Shown here: positions 9,426 to 18,703 of the stretch, in pieces
Numbering within the stretch: position 1 is the stretch's first letter
Layout of the letters: each line of letters begins with the position of its first letter
DNA from: an uncultured Clostridia bacterium
Lineage (GTDB): Bacteria; Bacillota; Clostridia; Peptostreptococcales; Anaerovoracaceae
DNA: 64,000 nt
Assembly: GCA_934255135.1 (NCBI GenBank)
Contig: CAKQMV010000004.1
Coordinates: forward strand, 1 to 64,000
Direction of reading: 5' to 3'
Position numbers and translations under genes: made by a program
Notes under the pieces: generated by a model
Told to the model about the DNA's origin: nothing
Seen by the model: only the letters and a program-made list of their open reading frames with translations
Databases searched by the model: none

Positions 9426-9440
9426 GTGGGAGACTGACAG

Positions 9441-10997
9441 GTGAGTAAAAAGAAGAATTCAGGAAAAAAGAATAAGAACGCGGAAAAGAAGCAGAATTAT
9501 CAGAAGCAGCAGAAGCAGATGGCTCAGAAGAAGAGTCCTGTGGAACAGGAAGCTGTGGAGCAGCAGGTTTCGGAAGAACTGCATAGACTGGCTGATCAGC
9601 AGAAACGGGCTGCAAAGCAGGAATCGTGGGATACACTGATTGCCTCTTCAGATGATCAGGCCAGGAGTTCGATGGATTCACTCAATTCATGGAATACTCT
9701 GATCGTTGCAGATAGTGCGGAGAGGAATTCATGGAACACTCTTATTACGTCTGGGGATGAATCAGGTAAGAAAGCTTCAGGAGATTCTGGTGACGAGGAT
9801 GAGAATTCGAAGAAGAGATTTAAGCTTTCCAAGAAGCAGGCTGGAATCAAGCGAAGTGGAGATGCACTTTCGGCTGCATTTTTCTGTGCGCTGATTATGT
9901 TCGTTTTCGTAATAACAATTATTGTTCCGGATAGAGATTTCTCTGAGAATGAGAATAGAATGCTTCAGAGTGTCCCTAAGGTTACTTCAGAGATGTATCT
10001 TAATGGAACTCTTGGAAGTAAATTTGAGAAGTACGCGAGTGACCAGTTCGTGCTAAGAGATGCATTTATCCGCGTAAAGTCAGCATTTGATTCAGTTGCA
10101 GGTGTAGTCAAGTCAAATGGTGTGTGGAAGGGAAGAAGCGGATATCTTATTGAGGATACAACTGTTCCTGCTGATGACTTTATGGACCAGACAGTTTCAG
10201 CAATTGCGAAGTTTAAGAAGAAGAATTCAAATCTAAGGATGAGCTTCCTTCTTGCACCGAATGCTGTAAACATCATGAAGAAGAAGCTTCCTTTCGGTGC
10301 TAATCCGGTTGATCAGAATAAGTACATGGATGAGTTCTATGCAGGTATCAAGAATGCAGGAATAAATACAATTGATGTAAGAGATTCGTTTAATGAGGCT
10401 GCAGCTGACAAGACTCAGCTTTATTACAAGACTGACCACCACTGGAACTGCAATGGTGCAGCGCTTGCGTTTGATGCGATTAGAGAGAATATGAAGCTTG
10501 GCGATGAGTATGACTTCAAGCTCTATCCTGTTTCGAACAGCTTCGTTGGAACTCTTTCGTCGAAGAGTGGTTTCACTGTAGGCCGTAAGGATATGATTGC
10601 TGTTCCTTCAAGAGACAAGGGTGAGAACAAGAATTCGGTATACTACTTCCCAGATGAGAAGAAGAAGACTACTGAATACTACAGAATGAAGAATCTTAAG
10701 ACTAAGGATGCGTACAGTGTATTCGGTGGAACCAACCACGCGATGTACACTATCAAGACTCCAGTCAAGGGAAATAAGAGACTTCTTCTTATCAAGGACT
10801 CATATGCTAACAGCGTAATCCCATATCTGACACAGTACTACACTGAGATTACTGTAGTGGATCCAAGATACTACTTTGACAGCGTTCAGGACATAATTGA
10901 CATCGATGGTATAAGTGATGTACTCTTTTTGTACAACGCAAATACATTCTTCGGAGACAACTCATTAAGACAGATGCTCGAAGAGGATGTTAAGTAG
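9441..10997 (+). CDS. DHHW-family (AlgJ/AlgX-like) acyltransfer protein
   Basis: The 518-aa product has a long charged cytoplasmic tail of about 145 residues, a membrane segment (SAAFFCALIMFVFVITIIV) and an extracellular SGNH-like domain with YYKTDHHWNCNGA, the DHHW signature of partners of MBOAT acyltransferases, and LLLIKDSYANSVIPY. The tail is unusual: Lys/Gln-rich at first, then three copies of SW[D/N]TLI near residues 62, 83 and 97, spaced 21 and 14 residues apart. The GTG start follows AAGTGGGAGACTGACAG, with GGGAG as the ribosome binding site. The 3' end overlaps the next gene by 11 nt. Confidence 0.8.
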   Translation: MSKKKNSGKKNKNAEKKQNYQKQQKQMAQKKSPVEQEAVEQQVSEELHRLADQQKRAAKQESWDTLIASSDDQARSSMDSLNSWNTLIVADSAERNSWNTLITSGDESGKKASGDSGDEDENSKKRFKLSKKQAGIKRSGDALSAAFFCALIMFVFVITIIVPDRDFSENENRMLQSVPKVTSEMYLNGTLGSKFEKYASDQFVLRDAFIRVKSAFDSVAGVVKSNGVWKGRSGYLIEDTTVPADDFMDQTVSAIAKFKKKNSNLRMSFLLAPNAVNIMKKKLPFGANPVDQNKYMDEFYAGIKNAGINTIDVRDSFNEAAADKTQLYYKTDHHWNCNGAALAFDAIRENMKLGDEYDFKLYPVSNSFVGTLSSKSGFTVGRKDMIAVPSRDKGENKNSVYYFPDEKKKTTEYYRMKNLKTKDAYSVFGGTNHAMYTIKTPVKGNKRLLLIKDSYANSVIPYLTQYYTEITVVDPRYYFDSVQDIIDIDGISDVLFLYNANTFFGDNSLRQMLEEDVK

Positions 10998-11856
10998 AAT
11001 ATGGTGCAAGCGCCTGCGGCGATGTGCCGGAGTGAGCTTGAACGATATGAAGAGATATAATAGTAAATTAAACAGAACTGATAGATGCGACCCAAGCGGC
11101 GATTCATGCAGGAATAGAATCGCCGACTGCGGCCGCTTTTATAATGGGGAAAGTGCTGTTTTGTCGACAGTTGCGGCACTGCTGCTTATTGTTGTTATTC
11201 TGCTGACATCGGCAGAGCTGCTGACGGTAACATTCGGTGACGCATGGTTCAGGCATGAGTTTTCTAAATACAGTGTGCTTGAGAATGTGCGCGGTGAGCT
11301 AGATATGGGTGAGGCTTGCGATGTTATGTCAGATATTATGGATTACATGCTTGGTGATTCTGGCTCGCTTGATATTGAGTATGTGCGCGATGGTGATCGG
11401 GTACAGTTTCTGAGTAATGATGTAGCAGAGCATCTTAGGGATTGCAGAGAAATAACTGATAAGCTTAAGCTTGTCAGAATTGTATGCGTGACTGGATTCC
11501 TTATTTGTGTGGCGATGTGTAAGAGGAAACAAAATCACGAGAGTGAGCAGACATGCGGCACCAGTGACGCTGGGCTTCGCCTTAGGTTCCGTGGACTTGC
11601 ATATGCGGTTATTGTGATAGGCGTGCTTGCATTTATTGTGTGGGCAGCTGCTGGCGGAAGTTTTGATGCAGCTTTTATTGGTTTTCATAAGCTGTTTTTC
11701 GATAATGACCTGTGGCTTATCGATCCTGAAGTTGATGATCTGATTAATCTGTTACCGGTTGGGTTCTTTAGAGATACTGTAATTGCCGTGGGCTGGATGA
11801 CAGGAGTTGGAACCGTCATGATATGGGCTCTTGTGTGCAAGTGGGATTCTAGATAA
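10987..11856 (+). CDS. TIGR01906/DUF1461-like integral membrane protein
   Basis: The 289-aa product has a hydrophilic N-terminus with several Cys, then membrane segments near residues 58-78 (LSTVAALLLIVVILLTSAE), 160-175, 200-220 and at the C-terminus. Between the first and second lies an extracellular loop with FGDAWFRHEFSKY and a following helical region, the layout of the TIGR01906 family; no activity is known for it. The start is uncertain. The ATG at 10987 overlaps the DHHW gene, whereas one at 11047 would remove an odd Arg/Cys-rich leader. It ends the surface operon; a 123-nt gap precedes aroF. Confidence 0.6.
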   Translation: MLSRIWCKRLRRCAGVSLNDMKRYNSKLNRTDRCDPSGDSCRNRIADCGRFYNGESAVLSTVAALLLIVVILLTSAELLTVTFGDAWFRHEFSKYSVLENVRGELDMGEACDVMSDIMDYMLGDSGSLDIEYVRDGDRVQFLSNDVAEHLRDCREITDKLKLVRIVCVTGFLICVAMCKRKQNHESEQTCGTSDAGLRLRFRGLAYAVIVIGVLAFIVWAAAGGSFDAAFIGFHKLFFDNDLWLIDPEVDDLINLLPVGFFRDTVIAVGWMTGVGTVMIWALVCKWDSR

Positions 11857-11979
11857 GTATAAAATCCATAAAAAACGCAAAATGTACTGATCGCAATATT
11901 GTGAGAGTTCGGCAAATAGTGATAAAGTTATATAGTTATATATGTATAGATAAACAACTGGCAGAAAGGTGTTTGAGAT

Positions 11980-12867
11980 ATGATTATTAACCTGAAGAAT
12001 GGAACAAAGCCACTTAAAAGAATTACAGATCCTTACAAGTGCAGCAGCAGAAGGTTCCATCCTGAGGATACTATAATTGAGATTGGCGGAAGAGCTTTAG
12101 CTGATGGCACGAAGGTTGACGCGGTGAAGGTTGGCGGCGGCAATTTTGTGATGATTGCAGGTCCTTGCTCTGTTGAGAGTGATGAGCAGGTCATTGAAAT
12201 TGCAAGAGCTGTCAAGAGGGCTGGTGCTAATATGCTGAGGGGCGGAGCCTTTAAGCCTAGAACTTCGCCTTATGATTTTCAGGGACTTAAGGAGACTGGC
12301 CTTGAATATCTGAAAGAAGCAAGAAGAGTAACAGGACTTCCGATTGTGTCGGAAATTATGGGTGTTGGAGATCTTGAGCTTTTTGGCGATATAGATGTGA
12401 TACAGGTCGGTGCAAGGAATATGCAGAATTTTGACCTTCTAAGAGAGCTTGGCAGAATGGACAGACCTGTTCTTCTGAAGAGAGGGCAGAGTGCAACACT
12501 TAAGGAGCTTATGCTTGCAGCAGAGTACATTATGGATGAGGGAAACAAGAATGTAATTTTGTGCGAACGAGGCATCAGGACTTTTAGTGATTATACGAGA
12601 AATACGCTTGATCTGTCTGCAGTTCCGGTTCTTCATGAACTGACACATCTGCCGGTTATCGTGGATCCAAGTCATGCAACCGGAATAGCGAAGCTTGTCA
12701 GACCTATGGCGAGAGCTGCTGCATCGTGCGGTGCTGATGGACTGATGATTGAGGTTCATAACGATCCTGTTAATGCGCTGTGCGATGGAGCGCAGTCTAT
12801 TACGCCTGAGCAGTACGGTGAGCTTGCAAAGGATATCGAAGCAATACAAGCTATTCGAAGATGGTAA
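11980..12867 (+). CDS. aroF: 3-deoxy-7-phosphoheptulonate (DAHP) synthase, AroF type
   Basis: First step of the shikimate pathway: phosphoenolpyruvate plus erythrose 4-phosphate gives DAHP, in the cytoplasm. The 295-aa protein carries MIAGPCSVES, RGGAFKPRTSPY, LKRGQSAT, LCERGIRTF and IVDPSHATG, the ligand-binding motifs of type I-beta enzymes. The usual extra N-terminal regulatory (ferredoxin-like) domain is reduced to about 40 residues, so feedback control may be weak or differ. The start follows AGAAAGG. Upstream, TTGTGA-18-TAAAGT is a possible promoter. The next gene starts 6 nt downstream. Confidence 0.93.
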   Translation: MIINLKNGTKPLKRITDPYKCSSRRFHPEDTIIEIGGRALADGTKVDAVKVGGGNFVMIAGPCSVESDEQVIEIARAVKRAGANMLRGGAFKPRTSPYDFQGLKETGLEYLKEARRVTGLPIVSEIMGVGDLELFGDIDVIQVGARNMQNFDLLRELGRMDRPVLLKRGQSATLKELMLAAEYIMDEGNKNVILCERGIRTFSDYTRNTLDLSAVPVLHELTHLPVIVDPSHATGIAKLVRPMARAAASCGADGLMIEVHNDPVNALCDGAQSITPEQYGELAKDIEAIQAIRRW

Positions 12868-12873
12868 GAATTT

Positions 12874-13920
12874 ATGATTAATGTGAGAATAAATGCATCA
12901 ACTGAATATGAGGTGCTAATTGGAGAAGGACTGCTTGCAGATGCGGGTATGTATATAAATAGAGCGGTCTCTGACGCGAAGACGCTTGCTGTGATATCTG
13001 ACAGCAATGTGTATCCGACTTATGGCGCGAGGGTAGAAGCAAGCCTGGCAGATGCGGGGTTTGATGTTATAACACATGTAATCAAGGCTGGCGAGGAGCA
13101 CAAGAATCTTGAGACGTATGGCGAGATTCTCTCTGTGCTTTCTGAAAATAGGCTCGGTCGAAATGATGCAATAATCGCACTTGGCGGTGGTGTGGTCGGA
13201 GACCTTGCGGGCTTTGCTGCTGCGACTTATATGCGCGGAATCCGTTATGTGCAGATTCCGACAACACTGCTTGCGGCTGTCGATTCTTCTGTGGGCGGTA
13301 AGACTGCGATTGATCTTCCCGCGGGCAAAAACCTCGCAGGGGCGTTCCATCAGCCTTCGCTGGTACTCTGTGACACGGAGACTCTCGAGACATTGACATT
13401 CGACGCGTTCAGAGACGGATGCGCGGAAGTGATAAAGTATGCTGTTTTGGCCGATGAAGAGATGTTCGAATCTTTAATGGAGGTCATGGTTGAGGAAAAT
13501 ATTGAGGACGTGATCGCAGCCTGCGTATCGATGAAGCGTGATTTCGTGATGGCAGACGAGTTTGACAAGGGGCAGAGGATGCTTCTGAATCTGGGCCATA
13601 CCTTAGGTCATGCTGTCGAGAAGCTTAGTGATTACGGGATGTCACACGGGAAGGCAGTTGCGATTGGTATGAATATGATTGCGCGTGCGGCGATGCGACA
13701 CGGCATCTGTACTGAATATGTGCCCTATATGATTGAGAGGATTTGCGAGCAGTACAGTTTGCCGACAGAGACAGATTTCGCGGCGAATGAGATTGCTAAG
13801 GCTGCACTTACGGACAAAAAGGCGACTGGAGATTCTATCAGTCTCGTGGTGCCGGAGGAAATTGGGCGCTGCAGAGTTATTAAGGTGAAGCTGGAGGATT
13901 TAGATAAGTGGTGCGTATAG
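12874..13920 (+). CDS. aroB: 3-dehydroquinate synthase
   Basis: Second step of the shikimate pathway, closing DAHP to 3-dehydroquinate with NAD and a divalent metal. The 348-aa protein has the standard motifs: GGGVVGDLAGFAA (NAD binding), PTTLLAAVDSSVGGKTAID, and the metal ligands in CAEVIKYA and LNLGHTLGHAVE, with a third His in GMSHGKAVAIGM. Length is normal. It begins 6 nt after aroF and its end overlaps the aroA start by 13 nt. Confidence 0.95.
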   Translation: MINVRINASTEYEVLIGEGLLADAGMYINRAVSDAKTLAVISDSNVYPTYGARVEASLADAGFDVITHVIKAGEEHKNLETYGEILSVLSENRLGRNDAIIALGGGVVGDLAGFAAATYMRGIRYVQIPTTLLAAVDSSVGGKTAIDLPAGKNLAGAFHQPSLVLCDTETLETLTFDAFRDGCAEVIKYAVLADEEMFESLMEVMVEENIEDVIAACVSMKRDFVMADEFDKGQRMLLNLGHTLGHAVEKLSDYGMSHGKAVAIGMNMIARAAMRHGICTEYVPYMIERICEQYSLPTETDFAANEIAKAALTDKKATGDSISLVVPEEIGRCRVIKVKLEDLDKWCV

Positions 13921-15137
13921 AGGTGCCTTCATCAAAGTCAGAGGTGCATAGACTGCTGATTGCGGCAGCTTTGTGCGATGGCGACGTAGAGGTTGAATAC
14001 AAGGGTGAGTCAGGGGATATTCGTGCGACGAAGAGATGTCTCGAGGCGCTTAGAAATGGCGGCGGGGATCTTTATGTTGGTGAGTCCGGATCTACGCTTA
14101 GATTTATGCTTGCGGTAGCAGGCGCCCTTGGAGCGAGGGTAACTTTTCATATGGAGGGGCGCCTGCCGGAAAGACCGCTTGAGCCATATGATGAGGAGCT
14201 TATGGCTCACAACCTGGATATCCATAAGGAAGGAAGCCTGCTTTATGTAAGAGGAAAGCTTAAGGCAGGTGAGTACAGGCTACCTGGCAACGTGTCATCA
14301 CAGTATGTGACCGGCTTGCTGCTGACGCTGCCAATTCTTGAAGGAGGAAGCCGCCTTATTGTGACTAAACCGATTGAGTCGGCTCATTATATAGATATAA
14401 CTACTGATGTTCTTGATATGTCCGGGATTATTTATAGTAAGACCGAGACTGCTGAGGGTATTTGCTACGAGATTCCCGGTGGGCAGACCTACAGGCTTCC
14501 GCAGGTAGTGACGGCTGAGGGCGATTATTCGGCGGCAGCTTTCTGGATGTGTCTTGGGGCAATTACTGATGATGGAATCCGCGTGAGCGGACTCAATACG
14601 AGCTCATCGCAAGGCGACAGGAAGGTGGTAGAAATCCTTAGGGATTTCGGCGCTTCTGTTACAGAGCTTGAGGATGGATATGAAGTTAAGGGCGGAATGC
14701 TTAAGGGAACCGTCGTCGATGCATCACAGGTTCCAGATCTTGTGCCGGCACTGGCTGTGGTAGCGGCCTGCTCGGCAGGCCGCACCGATTTTGTTTCGGC
14801 AGCGCGGCTCAGACTCAAGGAGTCTGACCGCATTCGCAGCACAGCTGCGATGGCCCGCGCCTTCGGCGCGGACGCTGCCGAGCTGCCGGATGGCATCGTG
14901 ATTACCGGCAGGGGCGCGCATGACAGCGCATCAGACGCGCGCCATCCGCTAGCGCCGCGCCTTAAGGGCGGCTGTGTGGTTGATTCGTATGGCGATCACA
15001 GAATCGCTATGGCGGCGGGTATTGCCTCAGTTGTTGCTGATGGCGAAGTAACTATTACTGATAAGGGGTGCGTAGCGAAGTCGTACCCGGGATTCTGGGA
15101 GGATCTGGATGAGTACTTATCACGGAAGAACAATTGA
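13908..15137 (+). CDS. aroA: 3-phosphoshikimate 1-carboxyvinyltransferase (EPSP synthase)
   Basis: Joins phosphoenolpyruvate to shikimate 3-phosphate. The 409-aa protein shows VPSSKSEVHRLLIAAAL at the N-terminus (substrate Lys), GESGSTLRFML, GRLPERPLEPY, GNVSSQYVTGLLL, LRLKESDRIRS and SYGDHRIAMAAG, all conserved in this family. It is slightly shorter than the usual ~430 residues at the N-terminus. It starts at one of two adjacent GTG codons (13908 or 13911) inside the aroB end, with GGAGG 10 nt upstream. The 14740-14990 part is visibly more GC-rich than its surroundings without any break in the reading frame. Confidence 0.93.
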   Translation: MVRIEVPSSKSEVHRLLIAAALCDGDVEVEYKGESGDIRATKRCLEALRNGGGDLYVGESGSTLRFMLAVAGALGARVTFHMEGRLPERPLEPYDEELMAHNLDIHKEGSLLYVRGKLKAGEYRLPGNVSSQYVTGLLLTLPILEGGSRLIVTKPIESAHYIDITTDVLDMSGIIYSKTETAEGICYEIPGGQTYRLPQVVTAEGDYSAAAFWMCLGAITDDGIRVSGLNTSSSQGDRKVVEILRDFGASVTELEDGYEVKGGMLKGTVVDASQVPDLVPALAVVAACSAGRTDFVSAARLRLKESDRIRSTAAMARAFGADAAELPDGIVITGRGAHDSASDARHPLAPRLKGGCVVDSYGDHRIAMAAGIASVVADGEVTITDKGCVAKSYPGFWEDLDEYLSRKNN

Positions 15138-16443
15138 TATGGCAATTAGGGGCACATCCCATGCGCCTGAAATAGGAGTAGCGGCTTATGGCTTTCCTGC
15201 AGGTGAGCAGGTTGACATTGCAGAACTTAAAGCCTTCCTTAAGAGAAGGGCACCAGGACAGAATGAGCTTAGTACGTCCAGACACGAGCCGGACGAGCCA
15301 ATTTTCCTATCAGGACTTGATGAAGACGGAAGACTCGATGGCAAGACTTTAGAAGCAATTATCAGAAATACAGATATCAGGTCTAAAGACTACGAGCAGC
15401 TTCGTAAGACTCCACGTCCTGGTCATGCAGATTATACCGCCGAGGTTAAGTACCAGGATGACTGGGATCCAAACGGCGGTGGACAATTCTCAGGTCGAAT
15501 GACCGCACCGCTTTGCATTGCCGGCGGGATAGCGAAGCAGCTTCTTGCTGCGCGCGGCATCAGGATCACAGCGAAGGTGCGTAGCGTAGCAGGCATTACA
15601 AATGATGTGCCTGCGATGAAGCAGGCAATCCTTGATGCAAGATCGGAGGGTGATTCAGTTGGCGGCATCGTTATGTGTGAGATTACAGGCATGCCGGTAG
15701 GAATAGGAGGACCGCTCTTCGATGGAATAGAAGGCGAGTTATCTAAGATGCTCTATGCGATACCAGGCGTTAAGGGCGTAAGCTTTGGAGCGGGTTTTCG
15801 TGCAGCTGGAATGCGTGGAAGCGAGAACAACGATGCTTTCGCAGTGCAAGACGGCAAGGTCGTAACAGAAACTAACAATGCCGGCGGAATCCTCGGAGGA
15901 ATCAGCAGCGGAATGCCGATTCAAATGAATGTTGCGTTTAAGCCAACACCATCGATTGCGAAGAAGCAGCGAACTGTAAACCTCGAAACTATGGAAAATG
16001 CAGAAATCGAGATTACAGGTCGTCACGATCCATGTATTGTCCTCAGAGCGCTGCCTGTTGTAGAGGCAGCAACTGCTATTGTGATGCTCGATATGATGCT
16101 TGAGGAAGAGCGCAGGATCAGGCATCGATATCAGTTTGACGAACAGGGAGAGCTGTCACTTGCGGAATGCCGGAGAGTCATTGACGAGATTGACAGCGAG
16201 ATGGTCACACTTTTTGCCAGAAGAATGAAGATATCTGAATATGTTGCGGCATACAAGGAAGCGCGCGACATGGCAATTTATGATGAGGAGCGCGAGAATG
16301 AGAAGCTTCAGGATGTGGCATCTCGAGTCGATCCTGAATATGAGGAATATGTAGTATCGCTTTACTCGCATATTATGCAGCTTTCAAGACTCAGACAGGC
16401 ACAGGTCATACATGAGGATGACAAACATCCCCAATATATATAA
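15109..16443 (+). CDS. aroC: Chorismate synthase fused to chorismate mutase
   Basis: Residues 1-~335 are chorismate synthase, which makes chorismate from EPSP using reduced FMN. GTSHAPEIG, TPRPGHADYTAEVKY, GGGQFSGRMTAPL and FGAGFRAAGMRGSENND are visible; the GGGxFSGRxTAPL form is, as I recall, the clostridial variant of the classical SARETA region. Residues ~345-430 form an AroQ-type chorismate mutase helix bundle (RRVIDEIDSEMVTLFARRM, later EYEEYVVSLYSHIMQLSR). The product should convert EPSP to chorismate and then prephenate, possibly passing the intermediate along. The start at 15109 follows GGGAGG and overlaps aroA by 29 nt. Confidence 0.88.
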   Translation: MSTYHGRTIDMAIRGTSHAPEIGVAAYGFPAGEQVDIAELKAFLKRRAPGQNELSTSRHEPDEPIFLSGLDEDGRLDGKTLEAIIRNTDIRSKDYEQLRKTPRPGHADYTAEVKYQDDWDPNGGGQFSGRMTAPLCIAGGIAKQLLAARGIRITAKVRSVAGITNDVPAMKQAILDARSEGDSVGGIVMCEITGMPVGIGGPLFDGIEGELSKMLYAIPGVKGVSFGAGFRAAGMRGSENNDAFAVQDGKVVTETNNAGGILGGISSGMPIQMNVAFKPTPSIAKKQRTVNLETMENAEIEITGRHDPCIVLRALPVVEAATAIVMLDMMLEEERRIRHRYQFDEQGELSLAECRRVIDEIDSEMVTLFARRMKISEYVAAYKEARDMAIYDEERENEKLQDVASRVDPEYEEYVVSLYSHIMQLSRLRQAQVIHEDDKHPQYI

Positions 16444-16458
16444 CAAAAGGATATTTTA

Positions 16459-17724
16459 ATGAAGAAAAGAATCTGCGGCCTTCTTGGTGAGAAGCTTTCA
16501 CACACCTTCTCACCGGCCATTCATGCCGAGCTGGCAGATTATGAATACAGAATTTTCGAAAGGCGCGAGGACGAGCTCGATGCTTTCTTTGCTGACGCCT
16601 GCTGGGACGGAATCAACGTCACCCTTCCGTACAAAATGACAGTAATGAAGTACTGTGATGAGTTTTCGGATGGAGCCCGCGCGATTGGAAGCATTAACAC
16701 GATAGTGAGACGTGAAGACGGAACGCTGTATGGAGATAATACTGATGCATATGGTTTTGGCCTTCTCCTTGACAGACTGGATTCACCTGTAGAGGGCAAG
16801 AAGTGCTTGATTCTCGGAAGCGGCGGCGCGTCAGTTGCTATAAGATATGTGCTTGGACTTCGCAGCGCCAGAGAAATCGTTACAATTTCGAGAACTGGTT
16901 ATGATAATTATCATAACCTCGAGCGTCACTATGACGCCGACATTATAATAAATGCCACTCCGGTCGGAATGTACCCGGACACCGATAAAGCACCGCTGGA
17001 CCTAGAACCTTTTGGCCGCCTCTCTGCGGTAATCGATATAATCTACAACCCTGCAAGAACAAATCTGATGATGCAGGCGGAGGAGCTTGGAATTCAGACT
17101 GTTGGCGGAATGGAGATGCTTGTCGGACAGGCTGCGAGAAGCTCTGAGCAGTTCGCGGACATTACGGTGAGTGATTCTAGAATTCAGGAAATCGCGAGGA
17201 TGATGCAGCACAAGTCCATGAATATTGCGATTATCGGCATGCCGGGCGCGGGCAAAACAACCATTACTCACGCTCTCGGAGCTGAGCTTGGTATTCCGTC
17301 GTATGACTGTGACGATCTGGTGCTTGAGATGACTGGAAGGACTCCTGCCGAGATTATTACTGAGGATGGCGAGGCAGCATTTAGAATTTGCGAGACCAGG
17401 GCGCTTAAGGAATATGGAAACTACACCGGCACAGTTCTTGGGACAGGTGGCGGCTGCGTAACAATTCCAGAAAACTATAAACATCTGCACAGGAACAGTA
17501 TTATAATATGGGTTAAGAGAAATCTTGAGCTTCTTCCGACTGAAGGACGCCCGCTGTCAAAGGCTGGGTCGCTTGAAGCTCTGTACGCCAAGAGGCGTCC
17601 AATGTATGAGAATTTCTCCGATGTTTCGATAGAAAACAACGGATCTGTGGAGGGTGCGATTGCACAGATAAAGGAGATATTATGCATAAAGAATTCAAAG
17701 GGATCGATCATGAATTCGAAGTAA
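16459..17724 (+). CDS. aroE: Shikimate dehydrogenase fused to shikimate kinase
   Basis: Residues 1-~250 are shikimate dehydrogenase (AroE): GEKLSHTFSPAIH binds shikimate, NVTLPYKMTV holds the catalytic Lys, GDNTDAYGFG the Asp, and LILGSGGASVAI the NADP site. From residue ~255 a shikimate kinase (AroK) follows: Walker A IIGMPGAGKTT, YDCDDLV for shikimate, and VLGTGGGCV. One chain therefore performs two consecutive steps, dehydroshikimate to shikimate to shikimate 3-phosphate. The gene starts 15 nt after aroC. A gene for 3-dehydroquinate dehydratase is not found in the window, so that step must be encoded elsewhere. Confidence 0.92.
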   Translation: MKKRICGLLGEKLSHTFSPAIHAELADYEYRIFERREDELDAFFADACWDGINVTLPYKMTVMKYCDEFSDGARAIGSINTIVRREDGTLYGDNTDAYGFGLLLDRLDSPVEGKKCLILGSGGASVAIRYVLGLRSAREIVTISRTGYDNYHNLERHYDADIIINATPVGMYPDTDKAPLDLEPFGRLSAVIDIIYNPARTNLMMQAEELGIQTVGGMEMLVGQAARSSEQFADITVSDSRIQEIARMMQHKSMNIAIIGMPGAGKTTITHALGAELGIPSYDCDDLVLEMTGRTPAEIITEDGEAAFRICETRALKEYGNYTGTVLGTGGGCVTIPENYKHLHRNSIIIWVKRNLELLPTEGRPLSKAGSLEALYAKRRPMYENFSDVSIENNGSVEGAIAQIKEILCIKNSKGSIMNSK

Positions 17725-18629
17725 ATGGAAGCGAAATCCAGATGAAACACAAGGGATTTCAGATGAACGAACGACTCGGAGAGCTTTGCGTAGGCATAGC
17801 TCTTTGTCTTAGGGCGACATCACTGATGTTCGGCAAGATTGCTCTTAGAACTATGGGACCATTCCTGCTGATGGGAACGAGATTTCTTATAGCATTTGTT
17901 GTCATAGGCCTTATATTTAATAAAGTTGTGAGAAGAGCGACGCGAAAGGAGCTTTTTCACAGCGCGATTATCGGTTTGTTTTCGGTTCTCTCAATCGGCC
18001 TAGAGCTTAAGGGCCTTCAGACCACTGACACTTCGGTAACCGCATTCATCGAAGGAACTATCGTAATAATGGTTCCAATCATTACCTGCGTCACACACCG
18101 CATGCTGCCAGATAAGGTTACAGTAATAACAGCAGTCTGCTCACTTGTAGGTGTAGGCCTCCTGACACTCAAGGGCGGACACCTTGGATTCAGCAGCGGC
18201 GAGCTTATAATCACAGTGGCAACCTTCTGGTTCGCCCTCGTGGTAATCTTCACCGATAAGTATTCCAAGACAGATGATCCGGCAGTCATCGCAATCATGC
18301 AGATGCTGTTTATTGGAATCTTCTCAATGATAGGGGCCTTTTTCTTCGAGGATATCAGACTTCCATCGAGCGGCGAAGAGTGGATGTCAATCCTGGCTCT
18401 CGCTTTAATCTGTAGCGGAGTCGGCTTCACACTTCAGCCACTGGGACAGAAGTACACCTCACCTGAGCGTGTCGGCGTGCTGTCTCTTCTGAATCCGGTA
18501 ACTGCCGCAGTACTCGGACTGCTGTTTCTCGGAGAGCATATGACCTGGAATAAGCTGCTTGGATCAACAATAATCTTGCTTGCAATACTCGTTCCGGCGT
18601 GGATGAAAATGAGACAGGAAGAAAAATAG
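17682..18629 (+). CDS. DMT-superfamily (EamA) transporter
   Basis: The 315-aa protein has a hydrophilic N-terminus of about 30 residues and then about ten membrane segments arranged as two EamA repeats, for example FLLMGTRFLIAFVVIGLIF and VGVLSLLNPVTAAVLGLLF. Family members export amino acids or other small metabolites. Being the last gene of the shikimate operon, overlapping aroE by 43 nt, it may export an aromatic compound; that is inference. The ATG at 17682 has AAGGAG 6 nt upstream; a second possible start at 17764 would remove the hydrophilic tail. Confidence 0.82.
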   Translation: MHKEFKGIDHEFEVNGSEIQMKHKGFQMNERLGELCVGIALCLRATSLMFGKIALRTMGPFLLMGTRFLIAFVVIGLIFNKVVRRATRKELFHSAIIGLFSVLSIGLELKGLQTTDTSVTAFIEGTIVIMVPIITCVTHRMLPDKVTVITAVCSLVGVGLLTLKGGHLGFSSGELIITVATFWFALVVIFTDKYSKTDDPAVIAIMQMLFIGIFSMIGAFFFEDIRLPSSGEEWMSILALALICSGVGFTLQPLGQKYTSPERVGVLSLLNPVTAAVLGLLFLGEHMTWNKLLGSTIILLAILVPAWMKMRQEEK

Positions 18630-18645
18630 AATAACAGATATGAAA

Positions 18646-18677
18646 AAGCTCCGCGTGGCGCATGCCAGCGGAGCTTT
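18646..18677. terminator. Bidirectional terminator between the aro operon and nadE
   Basis: AAGCTCCGC (18646-18654) pairs with GCGGAGCTT (18668-18676); the loop holds a further TGGC/GCCA stem. A-rich and T-rich flanks allow use from both sides, between two convergent genes. Confidence 0.75.
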
Positions 18678-18703
18678 AGTGTTACATATTAGAATCTTCG
18701 GAA

